Positions 1 to 10,469 of a DNA stretch of 29,976 bases are shown here, one piece after another. The notes beneath the pieces were generated by a model. That model saw nothing but the letters and a program-made list of their open reading frames with translations, had not been told where the DNA came from and did not search any database. Origin of the DNA: Chara braunii (Eukaryota; Streptophyta; Charophyceae; Charales; Characeae). Positions within the stretch are counted from its first letter, which is position 1. Each line of letters opens with the position of its first letter. The position numbers were made by a program, and so were the translations under genes. The DNA lies in contig BFEA01000304.1 in NCBI GenBank assembly GCA_003427395.1, positions 1,346,618 through 1,376,593 on the forward strand. Direction: 5' to 3'.

Positions 1-943
1 TCAAAGTCAAACCCCTTGACTTTCGTCCGGGCCCGGAGTAGGACTCATCTCTAGGGCAGTAAGAAGCGATTGCCACCACAGGTATGGACCTGTGTACCAC
101 CCAGTGTGCAAAGAGTACAGAAGAGGGTGTGTGGTCTCCAACCGCGCATAGTGGTTGTCCAGCGTCGAGAGATTGACCCTCAAGGCGCGTGTCAGCCGAC
201 ACTTGAGTGTCGAATGCGACCCTCGAGGTTAACGAGGACCGCGTGAGTATGGGTACTACATAGTACGCCATCATTGGGACTGCTTGCGTGCGATTGCATT
301 GCGAGTCGATATGAGTTAGCCCTGCGTTGACGCTGTTTTATACTAAGTCTCGCGCGCGACGCCTATCTGATTTCCGCATTGGAAAGTTATGGGTTGGCTA
401 CCGAGGGGCTAGGAGCGTTGTCGCGTCGTTTGTGTTGGGTCGTGTCGTTTTGTGTGTACACGTGTGTGTTTTATACTTTTGTGTTTGTAAAGTGGTATGC
501 GCGTGGTGCGTGGGATGCGTCATAGTCGACCGGCGACGGGCCGCGCTTGGGACTTCAGCCCCCCAAGATGTCGGTTCGTGTGCGGGTCCGATAGGCGTAT
601 TAGCACTCGTACCCCCTATGCTACAGCGAACGAGAAACGCCCTCGGCTGGTCCACCTCTGCGATTGCAACTGATTAACTTTCGTACTGTGGACAAGTAGC
701 TCGGCGGGGATACGCCCACCGAAGGGAGGTGACATCTCCCGTAAGGTGTAGGTAAGTCGTGCCTCGCGTAGGCCCTATCTTGTCGTAGGGGCTCGCGAGA
801 GGTATGGCTGGCACACTCGGCCGGAGTGGCTTGTGGAAGCTCCATGTATATCACGACGAAGGATATAAACCAACTCCTGCGTGACGCGGCCGAGAGGGTC
901 CCGCGCTGCCCTGGTGCGGTGCCGGACCGATGCGCTCGACAAT
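1..943 (+). repeat. Left arm of a ~2-kb diverged inverted repeat
   Basis: This arm is the reverse complement, with many substitutions, of 1084-1955. Matching landmarks run in order: TCAAAGTCAAACCCCTTGAC at 1-20 against the complement near 1940, GTACTACATAGTACGCCATC near 254 against the complement near 1700, and CGGACCGATGCGCTCGACAA near 924 against the complement near 1085. By eye the arms are about 75-80% alike, so the duplication is old. The inner 350-450 bp (about 596-945) also matches the LTR-like repeats near 6.9-7.3 and 11.4-11.9 kb. The left end lies at the window edge, so the true boundary may be outside. No gene is supported here; the 116-aa frame at 327-677 has no recognisable domain. 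Confidence 0.8.
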
Positions 944-1083
944 GGTTTAATAGGACAGACACACATGACTAATGGAAACATCTAAGAGTGAAGCGGAACA
1001 TTACCAAGCAAAAGATGTAAAGTATGAAACAAATGTAACAAGGCACAAACTTTTCATTAAAGGAAGCGTCGAAGGGTGAAGCG

Positions 1084-1990
1084 GTGTTGAGCGCATCGGT
1101 CCCACTGAGGGACCCTTCCGACCGTGTCACGCAGAATTTTACAGGACTTCGTTGTAAAACGTTGCCGCTTCGGCCGAGTGCGTCATCCATACCTCTCGCG
1201 AACCCCTACGACAGGATAGGGTCACTCGAGGTACAACATACCTCCACCCGTGTGAGTTGTCACCATCCTTTAGGTTGATGTATCTTCGTCGAGCCACCGA
1301 ACCACATGTGAAGGTTTTTCTTATGCAATCGCAAAGACGGTCTGACCGAGGGAGTTTCTCGTTCGTTGTAGCATTGGGAATACGTGCGGTTAATGCCCGA
1401 ATCGGACCCACGCGTGAATTGTCGTTTGAGCCGCTGATCTCTCGAACGCGATCCGACGCCGGTCGACTAGAACGGTAAAATCTAACAACGCGATACATCT
1501 CACGAAAACTAAATTTGAACTTCACTCGTAAGTCGCGCCTAGTCCCTTTTCCCCACAGTTGACCCATAACTTCTACTAAAAGGATCAGACGAGTATCGCG
1601 CGGGAGGTTCTGAATAAATATCTCGGTGACGCAGGTCTTAGTCATATCGACAAGCCATGCATGAATACTCAAGCAGGCACAATGATGGTGTATTATGTAG
1701 TACCCATAATCATGTGGCCCTTGACGGTCTTGAGGGTCGCATTCAACACTAAAGTGTGGACTGACACGCGTCTTGAGAGAATCTCTCGATGCTAGACAAT
1801 CGTTAAGGCGGTTGCGAATCCTACCCTCTTTTGCACCCTGCGCAAATGAGCGGTAGGCGGGGTTCAACCCTTTATAGCGGTTGAACACCCCTAACACTGA
1901 AAGTGGGGTTCCATCATCCAGGGTCTGGAAATAGGTTAAAGGGTTTAACTTTGACAGTTGGTACAGACCTTAACGTCCAACTATAAAATT
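1084..1990 (-). repeat. Right arm of the ~2-kb inverted repeat
   Basis: This is the inverted partner of 1-943. The spacer 944-1083 is AT-rich and unpaired. The 252-aa frame on the minus strand (1139-1897) lies wholly within the arm, has no recognisable domain, and its counterpart in the other arm is not open over the same length, so I do not call it a gene. Clear matching ends near 1955; up to 1990 I see only weak similarity. Two old solo LTR-like copies in opposite orientation, or a foldback element, would both give this picture. Confidence 0.75.
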
Positions 1991-2660
1991 ATGAGAAGTA
2001 AAGAGATTAAAAAAAATATTCTTTTTTTCTTAATACAGGAGTGATTTAATCATTACGTACATTTTCAGTGGGTCATGCGGACACGAAAAACATAAATATA
2101 AGGGGTTATGAGATACAAAACAATAACTCTCATAATCAAAGTGTGGCTTCCTTCAAAAATATATATATGATCACAGGAAAATCAAATATGGAATTCGACT
2201 CACAAGACATACCTGCAATCGCATCAACGATTCAACACCAACAAACCATGCACTACAAAGTGTCGGAGGACAAACCGTTACAAGGGTATCTGCTCGTTTT
2301 TTTGAATGTCAAACGCTCTCCGATGTTTTCATTGAATTGAGGGACTTCATGAGATTAGTGTCTGTTATAACTTTATTCAAATTAACCTATGACTAAAAGA
2401 CTAAATTTTTTATGAACTTTAGTCTGGACGCTTGTGGCGTCTGAGAGTAATGGCGGTAGCCGACGGTTTTTAGCAGGGCCGCGGAGGCATGCAGACGTGA
2501 GAATGTTAAATCTAGACCTATCCTACTTGAAATAATGACGCGCAACTAGCAGCCGCATGATTCGAGGTCGAGATAGGCTAAAAGAAGTAGTCGCGCGAGG
2601 TGCGATGCATTGCATGAAGGGAAATAAGGCAACTAGTCTACTTTTGTTTTATTATTTAAT
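1991..2660. other. AT-rich stretch without a supported gene
   Basis: The sequence is AT-rich to about 2440 and mixed after that. A 90-codon frame (2068-2340) has low-complexity content and no recognisable motif, so it is not annotated as a gene. No repeat linking it to the rest of the window was seen. Confidence 0.5.
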
Positions 2661-2734
2661 AAGCCGTCGGGATCTGACCCCGCACTGAAGGCTTTGAAGT
2701 CGGTGCTCTTGCCCACCCAATTAGACGCTCCTTA
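2661..2734 (-). other. Degenerate tRNA-like sequence
   Basis: The 74-nt minus-strand segment has the length and layout of a tRNA: a B-box-like GGGTCAGATCC near the 3' end, a degenerate D-arm (AATTGGGTGGGCAAGAGC) and a central arm whose flanks GCACCGA and TCAGTGC pair over 7 positions (one G-U). The acceptor ends pair only partly and the anticodon loop is not a clean 7 nt, so it is a tRNA relic or SINE head, not a functional tRNA. I cannot assign an amino acid. Confidence 0.4.
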
Positions 2735-3068
2735 AAGCCACGGACGGGCAACTAGCTACAAGAAAAAGGGACAGGCCAAGTCTGCAAGGCCACAAGCAGA
2801 AGGGACAACCAGGGCAAGCTTCTCATATAAAGGAGTTGCTCTTATTATTCATGTACTAGAAGCTCGCCCTGTAGGTATTGTCCTTAATTATCGCCCTACA
2901 AAGACCAGGATTGAGCCCAGGCTGCGCCAATACTGGGCTAGGTCCTTTTGGAGTTGACCTTTTGATAAGGTATTCAGGCGCGACCGATCTCGGTCGTGCG
3001 ATCCACAAGATCACGTGGTTGAGATCAACTACGCGGGGTTGCGGTGACCATTGCATGAGGATGACATT

Positions 3069-3072
<4 letters not shown>

Positions 3073-3105
<33 letters not shown>

Positions 3106-3113
3106 ACTTTAAT

Positions 3114-3156
<43 letters not shown>

Positions 3157-3171
3157 ACTTTAATTTTTTTT
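3073..3171 (+). repeat. Duplicated poly(A) plus CACTTTAATTTTTTTT block
   Basis: A run of 32 A (3073-3104) followed by CACTTTAATTTTTTTT is repeated directly as 35 A (3121-3155) followed by the same 16 nt. The unit is about 51 bp in two copies. It abuts the tRNA-like sequence at 3172-3242. On the minus strand this is a T-run immediately 3' of the tRNA-like unit, as expected of a Pol III terminator or retroposon tail. Exact A counts may be unreliable in an assembly. Confidence 0.85.
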
Positions 3172-3242
3172 GAATCCAAAAGGATTCGAACTCGGGTCCG
3201 TACTTCAACAGTGGGTGGCTGAAAAGCCACGCTACCCACTCA
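3172..3242 (-). other. Second tRNA-like sequence (SINE-head-like)
   Basis: The minus strand carries a near-perfect Pol III B box (GAGTTCGAATCC), a GTGGC / GCCAC arm around a 6-nt TTTTCA loop, and a T-rich 3' flank. The 3' end forms a GAATCC-TTTT-GGATTC hairpin in place of a normal acceptor stem. A tRNA-derived retroposon or pseudo-tRNA is most likely. The nearby minus-strand segment around 2900-2945 (TAGCCCAGTATTGGCGCAG followed by GGGCTCAATCC) looks like a third, weaker copy. Confidence 0.4.
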
Positions 3243-3372
3243 TAATCGTTGGCATGAGCCAACAAGAGAAAATAAATAAATAAAATTTTTTGGAAGTGAC
3301 CGGCCAATTGGCGGGTAGAGAAGAGGCAGAGGGACATAGCCTTTGAAGATGCCACTTTTAACGAGCAACTGT

Positions 3373-3757
3373 TTCAGGTGGCTTTTTATTTTTTTTCTTC
3401 GTTTTACTTTTTTTTAGATTTTTTTTCTTTAGATTTTTTTCTTTTTTTTATATCCCTGCCCCCGCTCCTTTTGTACGTACGAGTTGTTTGGCTGGCCATT
3501 CATTTTGACAAACGGGCTGAGTTTCATCCATAGGGTGAACAAAATTGAATGAATCTACTGCTAGAGCATGAAACTATACACTACTACCTGTGTATGTGTG
3601 TGGGATTAGCAAAATCGGAATGAATCCTTAGACAAATACAGACGCGTCGACTAAAGGGAGGTCACATCAGGTGAGTGTTTTTTTTTTTTTTTTTTTCTTT
3701 CCCTTTTACATTTCATTAGTTTTTTTTTTTTTTTTTCCTTCTTTGTTTTTTTCGTTT
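3373..3757 (+). repeat. T-rich low-complexity tracts
   Basis: Two clusters of T-runs broken by single C or G bases occupy about 3380-3450 and 3679-3757. They flank otherwise unremarkable unique sequence and no coding frame is supported. Confidence 0.7.
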
Positions 3758-3759
3758 CC

Positions 3760-5787
3760 CCTTCCTCGTGGTACCACCTATCTGCGCCCGTTCATTTTTG
3801 AAATGGGCTGCATACCTTAGGCGCGCATGAACTTGACAATGTTTTGTGCCTAGGTACGAGCGCGCAGATGGGTGGGCAAAGGAGACCCTGTGGAGCTTGA
3901 CTCGACTTCGACTATGTGAAATGACGTGGGGACGTAGGGTTGGTCGTTCATCTTAGAACGACGAACTGCCCCTACACTGGCAGGGAAAGTGAAGGGGGAT
4001 TCTAAAAAAAAAAAAAGGAAGGAAAGAAAAGAAACAGTCACGTATGTGGCCGCGGTTGCGATTAGGTGCATGTGTGTGTATGTGGCAAAGGGAGGGGAAA
4101 AGGAGCTCAAGGGGCTCAACTGTTCCTGACCCTTGATCGAGATCAAGGGCTCAGCATGAGTTTGAGTCCTGGAAAAAAACTTTGACCACAGTATAAAGGC
4201 TGCTTTTCCCCCAGTTACCTTATTTATTCGAGCAGTTGGTAATGCTGCTTGGAGGAGTAACACTGGTGGAAGTGCTGCTTGGAGGGGAGAGGCTGGTGGT
4301 GGAGAGTTGAAGATCTGCAGGACGAGGGACACGCTGCTAAAGGAGGACAGGCCAGGGCAGCCATAGCCAAGGGTTGGGGGCTCTCTGGCCCACCCTCGTG
4401 TTGGTGCTGTGGCGGTGAGGTTGCGCCAGGGGNCAACAAAGGNTATGTCGTGGAACTCATTTTTGGGGGGTGGTTATGTCGCGGAGAATTCGGCACGACG
4501 ACAACATGGTGGGGAGATGCCGCTGGACTGATGGCGCAACGATATTAAGGTCTCCTTTAGGCGAAGTATCGCCTGTCCGGCGGCATGGCAATAGCGGCAT
4601 TTGTTTTTGTAGGGTAACGCTGTCAAAATTTTGCGGCACAATAGGCCCTTCCGTTGTGCTGCTGGATAACTGTGGTACCGGTTTTGACAGTGCGGCGAGC
4701 GGCAGTCCGACATTTTTTTTTTTTTAGGTGTGCGGCGGTGGTGGACCATTTTAGTGTGGTATAGAGGTTGAACTAGCGGTGGTGCACGTTTGGCATCATG
4801 CAATTTGGAATGCAGACCAACGACATTTCTTGGAGCGTGCGCGTTCCGTATGGGGGTTGATGAAACTCGAGGGGCGCGCGACATAGTAGTCATTGGGGTT
4901 CGCGGCACATGAGGTTTTCACCCGGGGCCACCTTTTTTTTTTGGGGCGTGCCGAGCGAGCGGTTTTTGAGTTTAGGACCATCCGGTGCTGCAGTGGTAAC
5001 GTGGGACCACCTGGGGCCATTTTGGGACCAATTGGGATCAGTTTGAGGTTCGGACGCATGTATAGATGTGATGATTGAAGGTGGTTTGGGACCTACGGTT
5101 CGATTTGAGACGACCCTTGGAGGTTGTGGTGCAATGGGAGCTGCATTGGAATTGTCTGGGGCATTTGAGACCATGTGGGAGTTATTCTTTGGAGCACCCT
5201 CTTGGAAGGTTATCCCACTTGAGTTCCCTCAATGAGCCCGACTCTTGCTTATTCGTGCACTTGAAGAAAGGGGCGGACCGTCGTTAAGTGGAATGGCCAC
5301 AATGTGTGGAGTTGTTGGCCGCATATTGTCATCTTCAACCATAGTTATCCTTTACTCTCATTGGAGTATAACTCGGTTTTCTTGAGTGAGCCGATTCAAA
5401 CTTCACTCAAGGTCAGTTGATTGACTCATATTTCTCTTAGCACCTGTGTGAACCCACACTTTGCTTGACCCTGTTATTTTGAATGTTCGAAAGAAAAGGT
5501 ATGAGAAAGTTGTACGAGTCATGCATGTGAATGGAAAGGTCTGAATTGAGTATGGGATTGTACTAGTTTCTTTTTGAACTTTTTTTTTTAGACGTTTTGT
5601 ACAAGCAAGTAGAAGAATGCTTGCAAACAAGGTTGATTGTATCTACACGAGATGATGAAAAAAAATGTATTTTTTCTACCCATCACCTGCCTGTTTGTCA
5701 AAATGACTTTGTCATTTTGAAAATGGTTAATCCATTGTGTGTTGTAAGAAAAAATTCAAATATAGGAGATAAATTTTAATTAATTTA
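3760..5787. other. About 2 kb with no supported gene; two ambiguous bases
   Basis: Short frames occur on both strands but none shows a recognisable domain. Single N bases stand at 4433 and 4443, and a 13-nt match to a cDNA-cloning adaptor (GAATTCGGCACGA) lies at 4486-4498, so the local assembly deserves suspicion. The segment 4740-5290 is GT-rich, with TTTGGGACC-like phrases recurring near 4975-5100, which is weak repetition only. Confidence 0.5.
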
Positions 5788-6344
5788 GTATTTTTCTGAG
5801 GTTTAAGCGTTCTATCTCAAATGATCTTATCTACCTATACATATCCAACTGATTCTCATTTTCTACCACCTCTGACTTTCTTCATCTAAGTTTCAATAAA
5901 CTTAGGAAAAATCAGAATAATTATAGTCTATTTGAGGTGGTCATGTTCTTTTCTTTAGGTAGCATCTAGGGCGGGGGGTCGTTGCTTTAGGAGCCGACCC
6001 TGTTATCAACCCAAAGTGGACCGTTCTACGGGGGGGTAATCTAACGATTCGGTGAAGACTGTCATTATGTATTTTTCTGAGGTTTAAGCGTTCTATCTCA
6101 AATGATCTTATCTACCTATACATATCCAACTGATTCCCATTTTCTACCACCTCTGACTTTCTTCATCTAAGTTTCAATTAACTTAGGAAAAATCAGAATA
6201 ATTATAGTCTATTTGAGGTGGTCATGTTCTTTTCTTTAGGTAGCATCTAGGGCGGGGGGTCGTTGCTTCAGGAGCCGACCCTGTTATCAACCCAAAGTGG
6301 ACTGTTCTACGGGGGGGTACTCTAACGATTCGGTGGAGACTGTC
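5788..6344 (+). repeat. 276-bp tandem duplication (two copies)
   Basis: Copy 1 spans 5788-6063 and copy 2 spans 6069-6344, a 281-bp period with 5 extra bases between. I count about six substitutions (for example ATTCTCAT/ATTCCCAT, GCTTTAGG/GCTTCAGG, GGTAATC/GGTACTC), so the copies are about 98% alike and the event is recent. The 3' half of each copy contains the start of the LTR-like repeat (GGCGGGGGGTCGTTGCTT), so the duplication sits on its 5' boundary. Confidence 0.9.
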
Positions 6345-7330
6345 CGACTTTTGAGATCCGAGTCTTGTGCTCGGGCGAGGAGGAGGAGTAACCCAGACCA
6401 CTTCCTAGAGGGTGAGACATGCAATACTTCAAGTAATGAACTTGATCGAGAATAATTCGCAAAGTAGCCTGTCATCCAAGATGATTAAAAATGTGTGAAG
6501 ACGGATGTGCATGCCTAATCTTAGGCCGACTGTAGGGTGGGATGAATGACTTTGGCGTTATGTCTCATCAAGTCAAAACTGAGGGAATTTAACTACCTTG
6601 TCGGTTGTAACAAGGTTATAGTCGAAGTCAACTACTCGTTAGTGGCTATATTATTTTTTTGTTTATGGAGTTTGACCTGAGGTGGTCGGGTTTTATTTTG
6701 ATATTATGTTATTGGATATATCAAATGATGGTTATTTTTTTTCCAGTTATCATTTCAGATTGGGTATACCTTGCCATCGACTACGGTCGATCTCTCTTGA
6801 TGTAATTATATGTGATTGTTATAACTTTTTTTTGAATTTGTCTCTAAAGGACTAAGATTAATTTTTGGTTGCACGCTTGGTTGAGACCGTCCTAGTCGTC
6901 TGACGTACGCTTCGTACATAGGAGATCAACGTCCTAAGGAACGAACGACGTTCAGGTTCGCTTGGCGTTAACTAAGTTGATCTACCTCTACGATTGCATA
7001 TAAAAGTTTCGTATGTGAGTCAATAGCTCGATAGGGATACACCCTTAAGGGTGGTGACAACCCCTTAGGGAAAATAAGTTGTGCCCCGCGGAAACTTATC
7101 CTGTCGCAGGGGGCTGCGGGACATATAATTGATCGTGACGCACCTGGCTAGAGAGACAAAGGGACGGCGCGACCACGACCGTTTGGCGGTTCATAAGTTA
7201 CTTTGTGTCGTCCCTAAGTTGTCTCTGTTTGTTTCGTTTTACTCCTGTGTGACGTGGTCGGGAGGGCTCTCGCCTTTTACGAAAAAGGTGGGAGCCGATA
7301 CGCTCGACAATAGGGTCAACTTCAACCACT
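5940..7330 (+). repeat. LTR-like dispersed repeat, copy A
   Basis: Copy A is colinear with 10470-11890. Shared landmarks in order: GGCGGGGG..TCGT, CTCGGGCGAGG, CACTTCCTAGAG, GGGATGAATAACT/GACT, GGTTGAGACC, GGGAGATCA/GGAGATCA, TGGCGTTAAC, GGGATAC.CCC, GTGACAACCCCTTAGGGA and TTGTGCCCC. Divergence is considerable, with indels of more than 100 bp. The last ~430 bp is also found in both arms of the inverted repeat at 1-2 kb. Read as a long terminal repeat, it would be the 5' member of a pair enclosing a ~3.1-kb non-coding domain. I did not find a convincing TG...CA end or a tRNA primer-binding site. Confidence 0.6.
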
Positions 7331-7689
7331 CTCTGCACTCACACCCGTTTGCCTTATCCGCACAAACCCCAACCTTTGTCCAACCTTTCATTATAAAACA
7401 CTCAGTCCTTTTTAAATGACCATTTAATAAAAGTCCGAGTAAAACCCCAAAGAAACATTTCAACCCACATGGGCTAAGACCTTAGGCTGAGTAACGCGAA
7501 TTAGTTAGAGTTGGGTCGAAAACCGACCTGTTATTAAATGATAATAGAAAATGATCCTCGTAGGATCCGCCTGAAGCTAGTCAAGCTTTGACTCAGTCCG
7601 AGTAAGAGTGACTTGTAATACAACACATACAAATGTCAAAACTATGCTTGAATGATCATGAAATATTTATACCTCATCATCTTGCTTCT

Positions 7690-8345
7690 GATATATATCT
7701 ACAAAATGCTAGGAATTTCGGCAGTATTCCTCCAATGCGAGGATAAACTGACATATTTTTTTAGACTCTAATATATTTGAACTCTTCTAAATTTCAAAAA
7801 ATTTCGACAATGCTTCCCCTAGAAAAAATGTATTTCAAAATTTATACAAAGCTAAGTATAAAGACTAAACACCTTGACTTTATAAAGCTAAATTTTGTCT
7901 AACTCGACGAACTAGTAAACATTCGGGCAACATCTCTCCTTTAGAGAGGTAGGCTTCCTCAATGTTTACTAAGCCAGATATGAGTTCAAGATAATACTTG
8001 AATCCTGCTAGGATAAAATTTAACTAAATTTTTTAGATTTGTAGAAATTTCGAAAGTGTTTCCCGTAGGAAACGTGTTATTTTAGAAGTTATATAAAACT
8101 AATAACAAGATAAAAAGTAACTCTAACTTTAACAAAGCTAAATTTTGTCTAACTCCCCGAATTACTAAAACTTTGGGCAACATCTTCTTTAAAAGAGTCG
8201 GCTTCAAAAATTTATACTAAGTCATATATGAATTTAGACAAAAGTTAAATTTTGTAAAAAATAATTTTTGAGTAACTTCTTGGATTTGCATAAATTTGGG
8301 CAGCACTTCCCTTAGTAAAAGTGTTTTTTCAAGATTTATACAAAG
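7690..8345 (+). repeat. Hairpin repeat family I (about six diverged units)
   Basis: Each unit carries a core like TTTCGGGCAACATCTTCCC placed inside complementary arms that differ between units. Visible stems: AGGAAT 7711-7716 with ATTCCT 7726-7731; AGTAAACATT 7914-7923 with AATGTTTACT 7961-7970, plus an inner CTCTC/GAGAG hairpin at 7934-7948; GTTTCC 8058-8063 with GGAAAC 8068-8073; ATAAAT 8290-8295 with ATTTAT 8334-8339, plus inner CACTT/AAGTG at 8304-8323. Units lie 80-250 bp apart. The linker AGCTAAATTTTGTCTAACTC occurs twice (near 7888 and 8138). Confidence 0.65.
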
Positions 8346-8649
8346 CCAGAAATATGAAATAAATTTATTTCAGAAAATGTTGAAATTGCTAATTATAAAA
8401 AAAAACTTAACTAAGAAAATGCAGGAATCAAACTAACTCCTACAACTCGAGTACATGACAAGCATCTAAAACAACTACTTATGAAGGTTAAGCCTCAAAC
8501 CAAGTAGAACTCTCACTAAACCACATGTAAGTCCATTCCACAATGAGTAAGTACTCTCACCAAATCCCCAAGTTATTTTTCACACAAGTAGTTCACCATC
8601 TTTGAGTTGATTAAAACACCAATACCCCAGCTTACACAGGGCATAAGAA

Positions 8650-9446
8650 AAACTAGACGATTCAACTTGGAAACAATGTCCAATATTTTGCCTTTCCTTG
8701 TAAATAAAACACGGGACACAATAAACTTTTTCTCTTCATTCGGGCATATGACTAAGCCATTCAATTAAGAAACCCTGCTTAGTCGCCCTTAACTATTTAA
8801 TATTCAAATCATATCTTTCTTCACTTTATAATCAAAAGCAGGCGTAGGGCTGAACCATTTAACATAAAAACAAATGTTCAGACTGCTTGAATCTTACCTC
8901 CGAATATATTCTTAGTTCAATACTCTCTTCCTTTAATGATAGGTTAGACCATTCAACTTAGAAACCCTATCTGACTAGCTTCCTCATATAAAATATATCA
9001 TATACAATATAAGAAAAAATATTTTCATATTTCTTTGTTTGTGTGCGCTACCTCTTAGACCAAGTCATTCAACTTAGAAATAATACTTAGTCTCAATCTT
9101 AATTTCCTCAGAAAGAAACACAGAAAGAGTTGAGTCATTCAATTTAGAAACAAATACTCAACTCTTTCCCTCAGAATTCAAAGAAAGGCAGAGATCCCTA
9201 GGTCATTCAACTCATAAACAAGTGTCCAGGGTCCGTTCTTAAACCTAAGAAAAAAGAAAAAACAGGTAGATCAAGCCATTCAACTTAGAAACAAACACTT
9301 GACCGAGAAAAACAGTCCATGCATGTCCCCAAATCAAATCCACAACAACCGAATTATTTAACTAAAAAGCATTGTCTGACCCGTCAAAAGACAATCCAAA
9401 TAAACATAGCAGTCAAACCATTCAATTTGGAAATAATGTCTGACCC
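8650..9446 (+). repeat. Hairpin repeat family II: constant loop, covarying stems (about ten units)
   Basis: A constant ~19-20-nt loop resembling CATTCAACTTAGAAACAAT recurs about ten times, 60-110 bp apart. In most units it is flanked by arms that change from unit to unit yet stay complementary. Clear cases: GACTAAGC 8750-8757 with GCTTAGTC 8777-8784; CTGAAC 8850-8855 with GTTCAG 8876-8881; GACCAAGT 9058-9065 with ACTTAGTC 9085-9092 (7 of 8); a perfect 13-bp stem 9123-9135 with 9156-9168; TCAAG 9271-9275 with CTTGA 9298-9302. Units near 8661, 8950, 9205, 9355 and 9420 have imperfect stems. No coding frame explains this. Confidence 0.75.
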
Positions 9447-10469
9447 TTTGTATGACTCACAACCTTAGTTAAAACCAGCTTCCTCCCACCTTCCCCCAGT
9501 TCATCCCTTAGTATGATTTCAGTCGAAATAATAAGAAGCTGAAATTTATGCATGCGTTTCTTCCAATTCATCTGATCAAGTCATGAAAAAGAAAACAAGG
9601 GAACACATGTATATCTCCCAGTCAAACTAGAGAGATGTAATCATAAGGGTATGGTGGGTTCAAATAGGCACAAGAAAGTACACCTGACAGTCCTCTGCCT
9701 CCAGAACGTCGCATAGGTTCTGACATAGCTCCGACAATCGGTGGGGCAAACCTCCCATAAAGCTCTTGATACGGATTACAAACTTCAATACCGCATGACG
9801 CCTTCCTCTCTCAACCAAATATACAAGACGGAGATGAAGAAGGGAAAAAGAGAGTAAGAATGGAAAAAGAAGAAGTATCTAGTTACTTAAATACGAGGAG
9901 GGTGCACTTAGACTCGCGTGACAGGGCCTTGAAACATTCAGTCAGCTAAGGGTTCCACAATGATGGCAAAAAATGCAGTAGGGCGGTTGCCCCATGGTCA
10001 AAACGCCGAGTGATTGGTCTTTGACGATTGCCTAAGCCGCAACAGCCCCCCTCTTGCAGAGCCTGACCAACCCTTCACCACGACAGTGCCTCCTCTCAAC
10101 CTAAATTGCCGCTACGCGGCCTAGCACAGTTGTGTTCGAATATAGCACACCCCCCGTGCTTGTTTGAAAAAAAGGTTGATTTCGCCTATTGGAGAAAAGG
10201 GAAAGGATTGCCTTGCTTCTACCATTCGCTTGCCTGCATGTTGAATGTACTTGTATTTTGAAACGTATAATATCAACAAGTACCATGAAAAAAAAATTGT
10301 AAATGGAGATAAATCGACTTTGTTCTCCTTGATGATCGACCCTTTCTATCACGACTGTCAACTTCTTTTTTTAAGCCCTCATCGTTTTGTGTTTTCTTTT
10401 TGTTTAAATTCTCAAGTCGTGCCGGAGAAAGAGATGGATAGTCCGCGTTGGGTTTGATTACCCTTTCTC

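Larger units (their letters stand above)
7331..10469. mobile_element. Non-coding interior of a probable LARD-like retroelement
   Basis: This 3.1-kb AT-rich block between the two LTR-like copies has no frame longer than about 90 codons and no gag, protease, reverse transcriptase or integrase motif. It holds two arrays of structured repeats (7690-8345 and 8650-9446) and a purine-rich stretch near 9833-9885 that could be a polypurine tract. Large retrotransposon derivatives (LARDs) are known to combine LTRs with a long, structured, non-coding interior; assignment to that class here is inference. Missing primer-binding site and ends leave open that two independent repeats merely flank unrelated DNA. 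Confidence 0.4.

Noticed and set aside
1139-1897. 252-codon minus-strand frame in the inverted-repeat arm
   Set aside because: It lies wholly in a diverged non-coding repeat; the other arm and related repeats do not keep the frame, and no domain is recognisable.
8650-9446. CRISPR array
   Set aside because: Repeats are imperfect, spacing varies from 60 to 110 bp, and the variable parts are self-complementary stems rather than unique spacers; the window is eukaryotic.
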